Assembly (NCBI RefSeq): GCF_001467025.1
Contig: NZ_LNXV01000036.1
Coordinates: forward strand, 326,514-390,513
Reading direction: 5' to 3'
Source: Legionella brunensis
GTDB taxonomy: Bacteria > Pseudomonadota > Gammaproteobacteria > Legionellales > Legionellaceae
Length of the DNA stretch: 64,000 nucleotides
The position numbers and the translations under genes are program-made. This document shows, in pieces, positions 9,610 through 19,827 of this stretch. The notes beneath the pieces were generated by a model. That model had not been told where the DNA came from. It saw nothing but the letters and a program-made list of their open reading frames with translations, and searched no databases. How positions within the stretch are numbered: the first letter of the stretch is position 1; every line of letters starts with the position of its first letter.

Positions 9610-11004
9610 TTATCTCGTCTGCAGACGATATAAATGACTAGTGGCAGCCTTTTCATTTCGAGTTGTCCTTGCTTTTGTCATGGTTTGCGAAGCACCCAAA
9701 GCAAGATTGTTAATCCACCAGGGCGTTTGCTCACCTTCCCAGACAAATAGAAGATTTCCTGGCGGTAAAACAATTGGTTTTGCAGGATGCATTAAAGTGC
9801 CTTGATTATTGGGTAAAGAGAGCATAAGACTGCCCAATAGCCAATGTGAATCAGAAACAATGGCAGCAAAAGGTTGCTGTTCTTCACGAATATCCTCAAC
9901 AAATTGCTTTACAGGAAACTGAGCCAAATAAGGAGTGCGACTAATCCAAATAACAATTAATGTTAGCTGGACTATTAGACATAAACCAAGAAAACGTTTG
10001 GCGTGGCTTATAGAGAAAGCCTGACTATCAACGATACTAAATAGCCAAAGAGGCACTAAGAAAAATAATGGAAGAACCCAATGGCTTTTAACACCGTGAA
10101 TACCTGCGCTAATAACCACTAACAATAAAAAGGGAATGAGTAGAATGTGATAGCGCCACAAGAGTTGGTTTTGTCCATTATTAACAAGCTGCGCACGCGA
10201 TAGTGGGAAAAAAAGTCGGATTACAATTAAAGGAATGGCGAAATAGATAGATACTGCAAATAACTGCCCTATCCCATGCCATTGACTCTTGCCAGGTAAT
10301 GACAATTTATAGGATGAATATAAACCCATTTTTGAGTTATCAAATAGCCAAAACCAATAAGGGCTTGAAAGTAGCAAAGCAGTAACAATAGTAACTATTA
10401 GATAAGGGTTTAGAAGCTTATTGCGATATTCCTTAATCGATAATGCCGTTATTATAAAAATTGACAAAAAAATTAAATAATTAAATTTAGATAATAAACC
10501 CACGCTGATGATGGCACCAAAAATTATGGACCAACCTAATTTGGATAATTGAGTTGGTCGTACCAACCAATACCAACTCAAACAAGCCGCTAGCAATGCT
10601 AAAATAGCATGCGTCCGATGAGGCAAAAGATCATAACTAATATTAGGGATTAAAGCCCATGAAAGAGTAGCACACCAAGCTAACAATAAATTTTGACAAT
10701 AAAGGCGACAAATTTGATGATAAAAATAAAAACATAGTAACAGCAGACTATATTTTAACAAGGCAATACTCAGTAAACTCACTCCGAAACTTTGAAAAAA
10801 GAAATACTGTAACCATGTGTACAAAGGAGGTTGTGCAGGGTAGCCTGCCGATAATTTCTGTGCGAAAACAATTTGCTCTGCTTCATCTAAACCAAGCGTG
10901 GAATTGCATAAAAACAAGCGAGCCATAATTAAAAAACAAGCGAGCATCGAGAAGTAGATAAATACCTGCCGATCGATTGTTAAATTTGAAAATTTATTTC
11001 GCAT
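9610..11004 (-). CDS. Glycosyltransferase family 39-like membrane protein
   Basis: About 464 residues with many hydrophobic helices. Near the N-terminus is LDEAEQIVFAQKL followed by YPAQPPLYTWLQYFFF, the acidic-pair and PPLYTW pattern of PMT/ArnT-type (GT39, PMT_2) lipid-phosphate-sugar glycosyltransferases. These inner-membrane enzymes move a sugar from a polyprenyl phosphate to lipid A, protein or another acceptor on the periplasmic side. The acceptor is unknown. The ATG at 11004 and an adjacent GTG at 11007 are both possible starts. It runs in the same direction as the genes on both sides but with gaps above 100 bp, so it may be a single unit. Confidence 0.75.
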   Translation of the reverse strand: MRNKFSNLTIDRQVFIYFSMLACFLIMARLFLCNSTLGLDEAEQIVFAQKLSAGYPAQPPLYTWLQYFFFQSFGVSLLSIALLKYSLLLLCFYFYHQICRLYCQNLLLAWCATLSWALIPNISYDLLPHRTHAILALLAACLSWYWLVRPTQLSKLGWSIIFGAIISVGLLSKFNYLIFLSIFIITALSIKEYRNKLLNPYLIVTIVTALLLSSPYWFWLFDNSKMGLYSSYKLSLPGKSQWHGIGQLFAVSIYFAIPLIVIRLFFPLSRAQLVNNGQNQLLWRYHILLIPFLLLVVISAGIHGVKSHWVLPLFFLVPLWLFSIVDSQAFSISHAKRFLGLCLIVQLTLIVIWISRTPYLAQFPVKQFVEDIREEQQPFAAIVSDSHWLLGSLMLSLPNNQGTLMHPAKPIVLPPGNLLFVWEGEQTPWWINNLALGASQTMTKARTTRNEKAATSHLYRLQTR

Positions 11005-11112
11005 CACTTCGTGTAGTCCAACAAATGTTTGTCAGATAGCTTAAAAATTTGGGATGCTAAAGGCTACCATAATCTCAAACGATAGAAAATCTTAATCAAG
11101 ATAACCACCAGG

Positions 11113-11155
11113 GAGTTAAGCTGGGCCCTAAGGACCCAACTATTGGAAATAACTC
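11113..11155. other. Nested stem-loop between the His-rich membrane protein gene and the GT39-like gene
   Basis: TGGGCCC at 11122-11128 pairs with GGACCCA at 11132-11138 (one G:T pair), enclosed by GAGTTA at 11113-11118 and TAACTC at 11150-11155. It lies directly after the stop of the minus-strand gene at 11162 and could end or stabilise that transcript. There is no strong T-tract. Confidence 0.45.
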
Positions 11156-11161
11156 TCCATC

Positions 11162-12442
11162 TTAGAAATAAGTAGGTGCTGAAGGAATGTTAGAGCCATA
11201 ATTAGTACTATCGTACGTAGGTGGGATTTCTGGATATCCTTGATATTCAGTAGTAGGGTGTCCATGAGTAGGAGCGGCATTAGGGCGAATGTCTGGATAT
11301 AACCCAGAAGAATGTTGTTGTTGGGGAACAACAAAAGGCCTTAAATCAAAAGTTTGCTTGTCAGTTCCTGTACCAATTTCAATAATGTATCCTGTCTCAC
11401 CACGACGTAATTTTCTTATAGTATCCAACAACGCTTGTTTTCCATCACTATCTGAAAAAATACGATGAAGGCGAGGAGAAACATCCTTACCTATTTGCTC
11501 ATGAAGGGCAACTATAGCGCATTTGACCTTAACAGGGTCGAAACCTCTACTCGCTAAATGTATCTCTTCATCTTCAGTAAGTCCGTATCGATGAGGATCT
11601 AAGGGATCAAGTGCGTTTAGATTTCCTTGTTTAATAATATAATTCTGGATTTGATTCGTTATAAAACAGCCTACTGCTGAACCAATAACAGTTAAGCAAA
11701 TAACACCAAGAGTCACAAAACCAATTGGGTTAGTGATGCCAGCCGCCAAAGCAAACATAGCAAGCGGTGTTGAAGCAAAAATTGTCGCTAAAAACCCAGA
11801 AACGAGTGCACTACCCATTGCACTTGACAAGCTAATGATTGCTTGCAATGACCCCTCGTCATGGATGAGGCGCTCTATGCTGTCGGCACCAGCTCTAAGT
11901 AGATAATATGCGGCGATAAAAGCAATGCCGACGGCAAGCGCTGCCAAGAGAACTAACAACAAAAATAACTTCGCTTGATCATCTTTACTGGAGTGTGAGT
12001 GGTGATTGCTACTACCAAAACAGCCACTGTTATAGTGATGATGGTGGCGATGGTGAGATAAGGAATCTAATAATAACCAAGTAAATAGCACATCGTTAGT
12101 AGAGCTGTAGCAACGATGACCATGCCAACGTCGATCATGAACATCAATGTTTTGTACAATAAAGACGAAATGAGGACGTACTTCAGGCTGAAGAGCAGCA
12201 AATGGAGGCCGTGAATTAAAAAACGTATTGAGAACAGTAAAAACTTTGTATTGCTCAGAATAATCAAGCCCGTATAAGTTACTCAATGGGCTATTTAATT
12301 CATAATAAATTTCATTAAGTAATTGCTGATAAATCTGTTGTTGGGTTAGTGATGGATAAGTTTGTTCGCTTAAGTCTTTATATCTACTTCCCAGTTTTAG
12401 ATATAAATTTGCTAGTTGGTTGTCAGTAAATTTCTTCGTCAT
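11162..12442 (-). CDS. Legionella-type membrane protein with a His-rich stretch, unknown function
   Basis: 426 residues with no enzyme motif. Residues 40-95 form an N-terminal soluble region containing FNSRPPFAALQPEVRP. Residues 129-151 are strikingly His-rich, with clusters at 130-136 and 147-150, followed by a hydrophobic helix at about 159-183. A long hydrophobic block then follows at 201-262 (SAMGSALVSGFLATIFAS onwards), compatible with two or three membrane crossings. The last ~60 residues are rich in Pro, Tyr, His and Gln. The layout resembles Legionella-restricted membrane proteins I have seen but cannot name, and effector status is possible. The His cluster may bind metal. The ATG has a GGGGGAG ribosome-binding site; ppiD ends 14 bp upstream. 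Confidence 0.7.
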   Translation of the reverse strand: MTKKFTDNQLANLYLKLGSRYKDLSEQTYPSLTQQQIYQQLLNEIYYELNSPLSNLYGLDYSEQYKVFTVLNTFFNSRPPFAALQPEVRPHFVFIVQNIDVHDRRWHGHRCYSSTNDVLFTWLLLDSLSHHRHHHHYNSGCFGSSNHHSHSSKDDQAKLFLLLVLLAALAVGIAFIAAYYLLRAGADSIERLIHDEGSLQAIISLSSAMGSALVSGFLATIFASTPLAMFALAAGITNPIGFVTLGVICLTVIGSAVGCFITNQIQNYIIKQGNLNALDPLDPHRYGLTEDEEIHLASRGFDPVKVKCAIVALHEQIGKDVSPRLHRIFSDSDGKQALLDTIRKLRRGETGYIIEIGTGTDKQTFDLRPFVVPQQQHSSGLYPDIRPNAAPTHGHPTTEYQGYPEIPPTYDSTNYGSNIPSAPTYF

Positions 12443-12456
12443 TACTCCCCCTTGCT

Positions 12457-14331
12457 TTAGTGTCTATCGATTTTTGCTTTACTCAATAGGCTGTTTACAT
12501 AAAGGTCGTAATCCATCACTCCATAACTAGACTCAATTTGCTGCGCAATACTAGCTTGTTGTTCCTTGTCTAGTGATTTAAATTGACCATCATTAATTTT
12601 TTTCAGATGGACAATTACAAAGTCCCCATTTCTTAAGCTACGTCCTTCTCGGGTATTGGTTCGAGCCAAACTAAATGCCAAATCATTAATAGCAGCATCG
12701 GCTTTGTCCGTATCGCGTGTAGCTTGCTCAATTTGATGCCATTGCAATTGATTTGTTGCTAATAACTTTTCTTGAACTTGTACATCCGTTTTTGCCGATA
12801 AAAGTGTTGCTCCTAGTTGTTTCGCCATTTGCTCAGCTTCTTTCATTGCCAATTTTTTTGCAATGAAATCTTTGACTTCAGCAAGCGGTTTCTCTGCAGC
12901 TGGGAAATGATTGTTCACACGCAATACCATCACACTATCGTTGTCTAATTGTATTGGCTCGCTATTATTACCCAACTCTAAAACATCATGACTAAAGGCT
13001 GCATTCACTACTTCTTTATTTTTTGTTAATGCTTCGTCGCCACCTTGTCGAGAAAAAGGCCTGGTTTTTTCGATGGTCAATTTTAATGCATCTGCGACAG
13101 GATTTAAAGAGTCTGGTGATTGATAGCTCAAATCACTTAATTGCTCTAGAGCTTGGGAATACTTGGTCTGTGAAAGCTCACCTAGCAATTGCTCCTTAAT
13201 TTCTGACTGCACGCTTGCCAAAGGTTTTAATGTCGCAGGTTTATAAGCAAGTAATTTGAAAATTTCATACCCATGAGCTGATTTTACCGGTGGTGAAATT
13301 TGACCTTCTTTTGTTAAGGTTGTCAAAGTTTTATCAAACTCCGAATGCCCAGCAACTAACCAAGGAAGCACTCCATTATTAGCCACGGATAGCTTATCAT
13401 CAGATTTTTGTACCCATGCAGAAAACTGTTTGGGATCTTTTTGCAAAACTTGATAAGCCTCATCTGCCTTTTGTTTAATTTGCTCTTGTGTTTCGGCTGC
13501 AGCATCAGCTGGCACTGCAAAAAGAATATGAGCAACCTGCCATTGTGCTGGCGTCATAAAATTACTTTGATTCTCCTCATAATAACGCTTCAACTCATCG
13601 TCGCTAATAATAATTTGATCGCGAAGTTGCTGCATGGAAAGGCGAACATAATCTATTGAGACTTTTTCGGGAGTTATAAATCCTTTTTGATGTTTTTGAT
13701 AATATTCATTAATTGCCTGCTCAGAAACCTTAGTATCCTTCATGAACAAGCTAATTGGGATTTGTAGATAATCATAATCCCGAGTTTGCATATAAAGTTT
13801 TACAAAACGTTTAATTTCATTAGGCAGTGCAAAAGCCGTTCCCATGAAAGCAAAACGTTGTTGATTCAACAACATTCCTTGTCTGACTTCTGTTTGGAAC
13901 GATTCTGGAGTAAACATGGCACCACTTAAAGCCTGCTGGTAACGCTCAGCAGAAAAATGACCATCTTCCTGGAATTGAGGAATACTTACTATTGCAGCAT
14001 TCGCTTGCTCAGCGCTGACTTCAAAACCGTTTCCTCGAGCAGCCTGTACTGAAACCTCATTGACAATCATATCTTCCAGGACTTCCTTTTTTAGGGCTTT
14101 TTCGTTAGCAACAGTCATTTGTGATGCATCACGTTGTTGGCGAGCTCGTCTATAATTGACTTCGTAAGCCTGCTTCGTAATTGCTTCCCCATTTACGTCC
14201 ACTGCAGCATTTGAGGCTTGATGCGACTGCATATAATAGTCAACGCCAAAAAGAGTAAAAGTAATAGCGATAAGAATTATGACTATCCAGGCTACAAGAC
14301 CTTGTATGCGTTCGTTCAGCTTCTGCAACAT
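12457..14331 (-). CDS. ppiD: Periplasmic folding chaperone PpiD (SurA-N/parvulin)
   Basis: About 624 residues from the ATG at 14331. An N-terminal membrane anchor (VAWIVIILIAITFTLFGV) is followed by a SurA-like helical domain and one parvulin domain (AHILFAVP to HGYEIFKL). It is an inner-membrane-anchored chaperone for newly exported proteins near the Sec translocon. The frame is open 25 codons further up, but the anchor should be near the start and the 14331 ATG gives the MLQKLNERIQG opening typical of PpiD. The order hupB-(tRNAs)-ppiD follows the lon/hupB/ppiD arrangement of enterobacteria. A strong terminator lies between the tRNAs and this gene, so it needs its own promoter. Confidence 0.93.
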   Translation of the reverse strand: MLQKLNERIQGLVAWIVIILIAITFTLFGVDYYMQSHQASNAAVDVNGEAITKQAYEVNYRRARQQRDASQMTVANEKALKKEVLEDMIVNEVSVQAARGNGFEVSAEQANAAIVSIPQFQEDGHFSAERYQQALSGAMFTPESFQTEVRQGMLLNQQRFAFMGTAFALPNEIKRFVKLYMQTRDYDYLQIPISLFMKDTKVSEQAINEYYQKHQKGFITPEKVSIDYVRLSMQQLRDQIIISDDELKRYYEENQSNFMTPAQWQVAHILFAVPADAAAETQEQIKQKADEAYQVLQKDPKQFSAWVQKSDDKLSVANNGVLPWLVAGHSEFDKTLTTLTKEGQISPPVKSAHGYEIFKLLAYKPATLKPLASVQSEIKEQLLGELSQTKYSQALEQLSDLSYQSPDSLNPVADALKLTIEKTRPFSRQGGDEALTKNKEVVNAAFSHDVLELGNNSEPIQLDNDSVMVLRVNNHFPAAEKPLAEVKDFIAKKLAMKEAEQMAKQLGATLLSAKTDVQVQEKLLATNQLQWHQIEQATRDTDKADAAINDLAFSLARTNTREGRSLRNGDFVIVHLKKINDGQFKSLDKEQQASIAQQIESSYGVMDYDLYVNSLLSKAKIDRH

Positions 14332-14390
14332 ATTTGGTGTTCCATAAATTGGGTATTCGCAAAGAAATCTAGATTCAAAACGTGACTGGT

Positions 14391-14414
14391 AAAAAAAACG
14401 CGCCATACGGCGCG
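14391..14414 (-). terminator. Intrinsic terminator after tRNA-Asp
   Basis: Read on the minus strand: CGCGCC, a 4-base loop, GGCGCG, then eight T. It is a textbook rho-independent terminator starting 6 bp after the CCA end of tRNA-Asp, ending the hupB/tRNA transcript before ppiD. Confidence 0.93.
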
Positions 14415-14420
14415 TTATTC

Positions 14421-14497
14421 TGGCGGAGTGGACGGGGCTCGAACCCGCGACCCCCGGCGTGACAGGCCGGTATTCTAACCAACTGAACTACCACTCC
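14421..14497 (-). tRNA. tRNA-Asp (GTC)
   Basis: 77 nt including encoded CCA. The anticodon loop CTGTCAC gives GTC. The acceptor GGAGTGG pairs with CCACTCC, and the T-arm GGTTCGA is intact. It is nearly identical to enterobacterial tRNA-Asp. It sits 6 bp after tRNA-Val and before a strong terminator. Confidence 0.98.
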
Positions 14498-14503
14498 AAT
14501 TCT

Positions 14504-14579
14504 TGGTGGGTGCTGCAGGGATCGAACCTGCGACCCTCGCCTTGTAAGGGCGATGCTCTCCCAGCTGAGCTAAGCACCC
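14504..14579 (-). tRNA. tRNA-Val (TAC)
   Basis: 76 nt with encoded CCA. The anticodon loop CTTACAA gives TAC. The acceptor GGGTGCT pairs with AGCACCC. It begins only 7 bp after the hupB stop on the same strand, so it is probably processed out of the hupB transcript together with tRNA-Asp. Confidence 0.98.
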
Positions 14580-14586
14580 AAAAAAC

Positions 14587-14865
14587 TTACGCTTCTTGTA
14601 CAGCTTCTTTTAGTGATTTACCAGCTTTAAATTTAGCAACTCTTGAAGCTTTGATTTCAATGGTTTCACCTGTCTGCGGATTTCTACCAGTACGTGCAGA
14701 GCGGTTACCAGTGGAAAAAGAACCGAAACCTGGTAATACAACTTGGTCACCACTTCTTAAAGCGTCGGTCACGGTAGTCATAAAAGTATCGAGAACTCGA
14801 CTAGCGTCTGCCTTAGTTACGCCAGAACCATGTGCAATAGCTTCAATCAATTCACTCTTATTCAT
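14587..14865 (-). CDS. hupB: DNA-binding protein HU-beta
   Basis: 92 residues, the standard HU length. It is a histone-like dimer that bends and compacts DNA. The opening MNKSELIEAIA and the DNA-gripping arm GRNPQTGETIEI, with its conserved proline, are clear. It lies downstream of lon as in enterobacteria, with its own near-consensus promoter at 14904-14932, and reads on into two tRNA genes. The C-terminus (KSLKEAVQEA) is slightly longer than in E. coli HU. Confidence 0.97.
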   Translation of the reverse strand: MNKSELIEAIAHGSGVTKADASRVLDTFMTTVTDALRSGDQVVLPGFGSFSTGNRSARTGRNPQTGETIEIKASRVAKFKAGKSLKEAVQEA

Positions 14866-14903
14866 CTTTTCCCCTATCAGTTATTCTTTCCTTACCCGTG
14901 GCG

Positions 14904-14932
14904 ATTAAATCAAAATCATCGGCCGCAGTCAA
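14904..14932 (-). promoter_or_regulatory. Sigma70 promoter of hupB
   Basis: On the minus strand, -35 TTGACT (14927-14932), a 17-bp spacer and -10 TTTAAT (14904-14909), placed 38 bp before the hupB start codon. It is close to consensus and independent of lon. Confidence 0.8.
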
Positions 14933-14951
14933 GCAGTCACATCCTTGCATC

Positions 14952-14968
14952 GCCCGCCAGTAGCGGGC
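14952..14968 (-). terminator. Stem-loop after lon
   Basis: GCCCGC, loop CAGTA, GCGGGC: a perfect 6-bp GC stem 24 bp after the lon stop. No T-run follows, so it may act as an mRNA-protecting or rho-assisted 3' end rather than a classical terminator. Confidence 0.55.
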
Positions 14969-14991
14969 AACGCTGTGAAATATACCCGGTA

Positions 14992-17445
14992 TTAATGGGC
15001 ATGTAAATCTTTATTTTTAATTTTTTTTGAACTTTTGTTTGAAATTACTTCTGGATGGCTAGGAGCAGTGGCATTTACGATAGGACTGCGTTGTAAAGCC
15101 AGCTCTAAAACCTGCTCAATAGTCTTGACTGGATGTATTGTCAGCTTCTTTAAAACATTATCAGGAATCTCTTCAAGATCCTTGCGATTTTCCTCAGGAA
15201 TAATGACATGCTTGATTCCGCCACGATGGGCTGCCAGCAATTTCTCTTTTAACCCTCCGATGGGTAGAACCTGTCCTCTGAGGGTGATTTCTCCAGTCAT
15301 CGCGACGTCCGCACGTACTGGGATCTGAGTTAATGCAGAAACCAATGCCGTGCACATCCCTATACCCGCACTAGGACCATCTTTGGGTGTAGCCCCTTCA
15401 GGCACATGTACGTGAAAATCATTCTTGTCATAGAAATCATCTTGTAGCCCAAATGATTTAGCACGACTTCTAACTACTGTCATTGCTGCATGAATAGACT
15501 CTTGCATAACTTCACCCAGTTGACCAGTATGCGCAGTTTTCCCTTTTCCAGTCATCATCGATGCTTCAATGGTTAAGAGTTCACCACCTACACTGGTCCA
15601 CGCAAGTCCTGTAACCTGCCCTACCTGATCAAATTCCTCAGCAAGGCCGTAACGGAACTTTTTCACGCCGAGGTATTTTTCAATATTACTACGTGAAATA
15701 GTGACTTTTTTCACCCGTTTGCCAGCAAGTATTTCTTTAACGACTTTACGGCAAATACTGGCAATATCTCGCTCAAGATTACGTACCCCAGCTTCACGCG
15801 TATAATGGCGAATAATGTCACGTACACCCGTTTCTGCGATATTGATTTCATTGGCTTTTAAACCATTCAAGACCAATTGCTTGGGTATCAAATAACTTTC
15901 TGCAATATGAATTTTTTCATCTTCCGTATAACCAGCTAGACGAATGACCTCCATTCGATCGAGCAATGGCGCAGGTATCTCTAAGGAATTCGCAGTAGCA
16001 ATAAACATTACATCACTAAGGTCATAATCAACTTCTAGATAATGATCATTGAAGGTATGATTTTGTTCCGGATCTAATACCTCGAGTAATGCAGAAGCCG
16101 GATCGCCACGGAAATCCATAGCCATTTTATCCACTTCATCCAACATAATAAGTGGATTTTTTACGCCTGCTTTGCATAATTTTTGAATTATTTTACCCGG
16201 CATAGAACCGATATAAGTGCGTCTGTGACCACGAATTTCGGCTTCGTCGCGAACGCCACCTAAAGCTATTCGAATAAATGTCCTACCAGTGGCATTCGCA
16301 ATGGATTGCCCTAATGAAGTTTTACCTACTCCTGGAGGTCCAACCAAACACAGGATAGGGCCTTTTAGACGCTTCACCCGTTGTTGCACAGCCAGGTACT
16401 CAAGAATACGTTCTTTAACTTTTTCAAGCCCGTAATGTTCTTTATCCAATAAACGTTCCGCTTTACTTAAGTCAAACTGAATTTTATTTTTTCTTTTCCA
16501 GGGAACAGTCAGCATCCAATCCAGATAATTACGAATCACTGTCGCTTCTGCTGACATTGGTGACATCATTTTTAATTTTTGCAACTCAGCCAGTGATTTT
16601 TCTTTTGCTTCTTTGGGCATGCCAGCTTTATTAATAGAGCTTTCTAACTGCTCAATTTCGTTACCTTCCTCGCTAAGCTCACCTAACTCTTTCTGAATGG
16701 CTTTCATCTGTTCATTGAGATAATACTCACGTTGGCTTTTTTCCATTTGTCGTTTGACACGACCACGCACGCGTTTCTCAACATGAAGTAAATCAATTTC
16801 CCCTTCGATTGCGGCCATCAGGCGTTCAAGGCGAGTCCCAACATCAAGAATTTCAAGCAATTCTTGCTTGTCTTCAACTTTTAGCGATAGATGTGCTGCA
16901 ATCGTATCTGCTAAACGCCCAGGCTCTTCAATACTTGCTAACGAACTTAAAACTTCAGGAGGAATTTTTTTATTTAATTTTATATATTGCTCAAATTGTG
17001 ACATTAAAGAGCGCATCAATATTTCGATTTCTTGCTCTTTTATTTGCTCGCTGAATTCTTCAATGGATTCCAAAGAAGCTTCTAAATAACTTTTTTCCTG
17101 TGTGTACTCCTTAACTTTGGCGCGCTGCTCCCCTTCCACCAGCACTTTCACTGTGCCATCTGGTAATTTTAGCAATTGCAGAACACTAGAAACGGTACCC
17201 ACTGTGTACACATCTTCTGGACCAGGATCGTCATTCGAGGACTTTTTTTGTGCCACTAAGAAAATCTGTTTGTTATCCACCATCGAGGCCTCTAATGCCT
17301 TAATGGATTTCTCTCTTCCCACAAACAATGGAATAACCATGTGTGGATACACCACAACATCACGAAGAGGTAAAACAGGCAGCAATGATGACATTACTTC
17401 TTCATTTTCATTCGACATGAATTCTTTTTCGCTTTCGCTAGACAT
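14992..17445 (-). CDS. lon: ATP-dependent protease Lon
   Basis: 817 residues. It is a hexameric AAA+ serine protease that removes misfolded and short-lived regulatory proteins. The N-terminal substrate domain begins [14 protein letters not shown], the Walker A is GPPGVGKTS, and the C-terminal protease domain holds the catalytic Ser in KDGPSAG and Lys in [14 protein letters not shown]. The ATG at 17445 has an AAGGGC ribosome-binding site. It sits between clpX and hupB in the conserved tig-clpP-clpX-lon-hupB order. A heat-shock promoter would be expected but I could not find a convincing sigma32 sequence in the 211-bp gap. Confidence 0.98.
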   Translation of the reverse strand: MSSESEKEFMSNENEEVMSSLLPVLPLRDVVVYPHMVIPLFVGREKSIKALEASMVDNKQIFLVAQKKSSNDDPGPEDVYTVGTVSSVLQLLKLPDGTVKVLVEGEQRAKVKEYTQEKSYLEASLESIEEFSEQIKEQEIEILMRSLMSQFEQYIKLNKKIPPEVLSSLASIEEPGRLADTIAAHLSLKVEDKQELLEILDVGTRLERLMAAIEGEIDLLHVEKRVRGRVKRQMEKSQREYYLNEQMKAIQKELGELSEEGNEIEQLESSINKAGMPKEAKEKSLAELQKLKMMSPMSAEATVIRNYLDWMLTVPWKRKNKIQFDLSKAERLLDKEHYGLEKVKERILEYLAVQQRVKRLKGPILCLVGPPGVGKTSLGQSIANATGRTFIRIALGGVRDEAEIRGHRRTYIGSMPGKIIQKLCKAGVKNPLIMLDEVDKMAMDFRGDPASALLEVLDPEQNHTFNDHYLEVDYDLSDVMFIATANSLEIPAPLLDRMEVIRLAGYTEDEKIHIAESYLIPKQLVLNGLKANEINIAETGVRDIIRHYTREAGVRNLERDIASICRKVVKEILAGKRVKKVTISRSNIEKYLGVKKFRYGLAEEFDQVGQVTGLAWTSVGGELLTIEASMMTGKGKTAHTGQLGEVMQESIHAAMTVVRSRAKSFGLQDDFYDKNDFHVHVPEGATPKDGPSAGIGMCTALVSALTQIPVRADVAMTGEITLRGQVLPIGGLKEKLLAAHRGGIKHVIIPEENRKDLEEIPDNVLKKLTIHPVKTIEQVLELALQRSPIVNATAPSHPEVISNKSSKKIKNKDLHAH

Positions 17446-17656
17446 AATAAGCCCTTATTCAAACGATAAATCCCATGAGAAAAAGCACAGCCGCCCTCAG
17501 TTGCTTGTTCACACCTCAGGCAAATATTGGAACTTGAACTGCCCCTTTAGTTATTCCAATCTAGGAGAGCAGCACTGCCATATGCTCCTAAAAAACGAGT
17601 TACATTCTACAACGAGTACTCTCGTGCGAATCTAACTGCATTTTTAGGATAATTTC

Positions 17657-18931
17657 TTATTCTCGTCCACCAGCAGCAGATTGTTTGTTTTCCTCACCCT
17701 CATAAATAAGGATGGGTTTTCCAGTATTGTTGATAACATTTTCATCGATAACTACTTTATTAACACCTTCCATTGAAGGCAACTCATACATGGTGTCTAA
17801 AAGTATATTTTCAAGGATAGCACGCAACCCTCGAGCACCTATTTTTCTATCTAGGGCTTTTTTAGCAATCAAATGCAGGGCTTCTTCACGAAATTCCAAT
17901 TCAACCCCTTCCATTTTAAATAAAGCATGAAATTGTTTGGTTAATGCATTTTTGGGCTTAGTAAGAATATCAATCAATGCATCTTCATTTAGCTCATGCA
18001 AAGTAGTTACAACCGGTAATCGGCCCACAAACTCTGGAATTAGACCATATTTCACCAGGTCTTCAGATTCAAGTGCACTTAGCACTTTTTCCATGTCCTG
18101 ATTATCTTTTTTATTCTTTAATTCAGCAGAGAAACCAATACCTGACTTATCACTTCGCTCACGAATCACCTTATCCAAGCCAGCAAAAGCACCGCCACAA
18201 ATAAATAGAATATTTGACGTATCTACTTGGAGGAATTCCTGTTGAGGATGCTTGCGCCCTCCTTGAGGAGGCACAGAGGCAATAGTTCCTTCTATCAATT
18301 TTAATAAGGCTTGCTGAACACCTTCACCGGAAACATCTCGAGTAATAGAGGGATTATCTGACTTACGTGAAATCTTATCAATTTCATCAATATAAACGAT
18401 ACCTTGTTGAGCCTTATCCACATCGTAATCGCATTTTTGCAATAATTTTTGGATAATATTTTCAACATCCTCACCCACATAACCAGCTTCAGTTAGCGTT
18501 GTAGCATCAGCCATAGTGAATGGAACATTCAATATACGGGCTAATGTTTGAGCCAACAATGTTTTACCGCTACCCGTAGGTCCGATTAATAAAATATTAC
18601 TTTTCCCTAATTCAATGCCATCTTCAGTTTTGTGATGTAAGCGCTTATAGTGATTATAAACGGCCACAGACAATACTTTTTTGGCATGAGGTTGCCCAAT
18701 TACATATTCATCTAAAAAATTGGCGATTTCTTTAGGTGTAGGTAAACGGGTCTCAGTTTCCTCTTGAGTTTCCTGAGTTTCTTCACGAATAATATCATTA
18801 CACAACTCAACGCATTCGTCACAGACGAACACAGAAGGACCAGCAATTAATTTTTTTACTTCATGCTGGCTCTTTCCACAAAATGAACAATACAAGACTT
18901 TATCACCATCGCCGTTACCGGTTTTACTCAT
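17657..18931 (-). CDS. clpX: ClpXP protease ATPase subunit ClpX
   Basis: 424 residues. It unfolds substrates and feeds them to ClpP. The N-terminal zinc-binding domain has four Cys in CSFCGK and CDECVELC. The Walker A is GPTGSGKT, the Walker B is [10 protein letters not shown], and the ClpP-contact loop is in the expected region (SGIGFSAE). The start has a GGGG ribosome-binding site. A strong terminator lies between clpP and clpX, so clpX is mostly transcribed separately or by read-through. Confidence 0.98.
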   Translation of the reverse strand: MSKTGNGDGDKVLYCSFCGKSQHEVKKLIAGPSVFVCDECVELCNDIIREETQETQEETETRLPTPKEIANFLDEYVIGQPHAKKVLSVAVYNHYKRLHHKTEDGIELGKSNILLIGPTGSGKTLLAQTLARILNVPFTMADATTLTEAGYVGEDVENIIQKLLQKCDYDVDKAQQGIVYIDEIDKISRKSDNPSITRDVSGEGVQQALLKLIEGTIASVPPQGGRKHPQQEFLQVDTSNILFICGGAFAGLDKVIRERSDKSGIGFSAELKNKKDNQDMEKVLSALESEDLVKYGLIPEFVGRLPVVTTLHELNEDALIDILTKPKNALTKQFHALFKMEGVELEFREEALHLIAKKALDRKIGARGLRAILENILLDTMYELPSMEGVNKVVIDENVINNTGKPILIYEGEENKQSAAGGRE

Positions 18932-19152
18932 CTACAAACCCCTTTCTAACTGTTACCAAAAGCAGTGGTAATCTGAAAAGCTTTGTTCTTAAAGTTTCAT
19001 TGGGAAATCGGGCCGAACAAGAAAAATGCCCTTAAATAGCGCCGGCCATTTGCTTTAACTATCCTTGCCCCCAATTTCTTATTTCCCTTTTTTGCAACTT
19101 TAAGCACAAGCCATAGTAAAATTTTAGACAATTGGAAAAATAACGCCAAGTG

Positions 19153-19178
19153 AAAAGGCCAGTTTTACAAACTGGCCT
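19153..19178 (-). terminator. Intrinsic terminator after clpP
   Basis: On the minus strand AGGCCAGTTT, a 3-base loop, AAACTGGCCT and then T residues: a 10-bp perfect stem with a T-tract, 7 bp after the clpP stop. It ends the tig-clpP transcript. Confidence 0.92.
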
Positions 19179-19185
19179 AATCAAC

Positions 19186-19824
19186 TTACTTGGTTTCAGC
19201 TAAAGATACGCGGTCATGGAGAACTTTATCTACCAAACCATATTCAGTAGCTTGTGTGGCACTCATGAAATTATCACGTTCAGTATCACGCATAATTTGA
19301 TCAGGCGTCTTATTAGTATGTTTTGCCATGATGTTATTTAGGCGCTCACGTACAGCTAACGTTTCACGCGCGTGAATTTCGATATCAGTCGCCTGACCTC
19401 TGTAACCACCCAAAGGTTGATGGATCATTACCCTTGAATTTGGCAGACAGAACCGCTTACCTTCTGCACCGGCACAAAGTAGTAAGGCTGCAGCACTGGC
19501 AGCTTGCCCTATGCACAATGTACTAACATCTGGCTTGATGAATTGCATTGTATCATAGATAGCTAGTCCCGCTGTCACGACCCCACCAGGTGAATTGATA
19601 TATAACGAAATATCTTTCTCTGGGTTTTCTGATTCGAGGAACAATAATTGGGCAACGACTAAATTAGCCATATGATCCTCAACCTCGCCCAACAGAAAAA
19701 TGATACGCTCTTTCAAAAGCCTTGAGTATATATCATAAGAACGCTCCCCTCTTGAGGTTTGCTCAATAACCATAGGTACTAAGCCACTGGCATTTCTTAT
19801 CAAGTTCTCTGAATAGCCCGTCAT
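19186..19824 (-). CDS. clpP: ClpP protease subunit
   Basis: 212 residues. It forms the tetradecameric serine-protease chamber used with ClpX and ClpA. The catalytic triad is visible: Ser110 in GQAASAAA, His135 in MIHQPLGG and Asp184 in DTERDNF. The short N-terminal segment before LVPMVIEQT probably includes a processed propeptide. It starts 3 bp after tig and ends at a strong terminator, making a tig-clpP unit. Confidence 0.98.
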   Translation of the reverse strand: MTGYSENLIRNASGLVPMVIEQTSRGERSYDIYSRLLKERIIFLLGEVEDHMANLVVAQLLFLESENPEKDISLYINSPGGVVTAGLAIYDTMQFIKPDVSTLCIGQAASAAALLLCAGAEGKRFCLPNSRVMIHQPLGGYRGQATDIEIHARETLAVRERLNNIMAKHTNKTPDQIMRDTERDNFMSATQATEYGLVDKVLHDRVSLAETK

Positions 19825-19827
19825 ATT

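Noticed and set aside
16809..17089. Plus-strand open frames inside lon, and similar ones inside tig, clpX, yicC and fumarase
   Set aside because: They are antisense shadows of conserved coding sequence without start signals or recognisable proteins.
17446..17656. Sigma32 heat-shock promoter before lon
   Set aside because: No CTTGAAA plus CCCAT pair at proper spacing could be found on the minus strand, so I did not list one.
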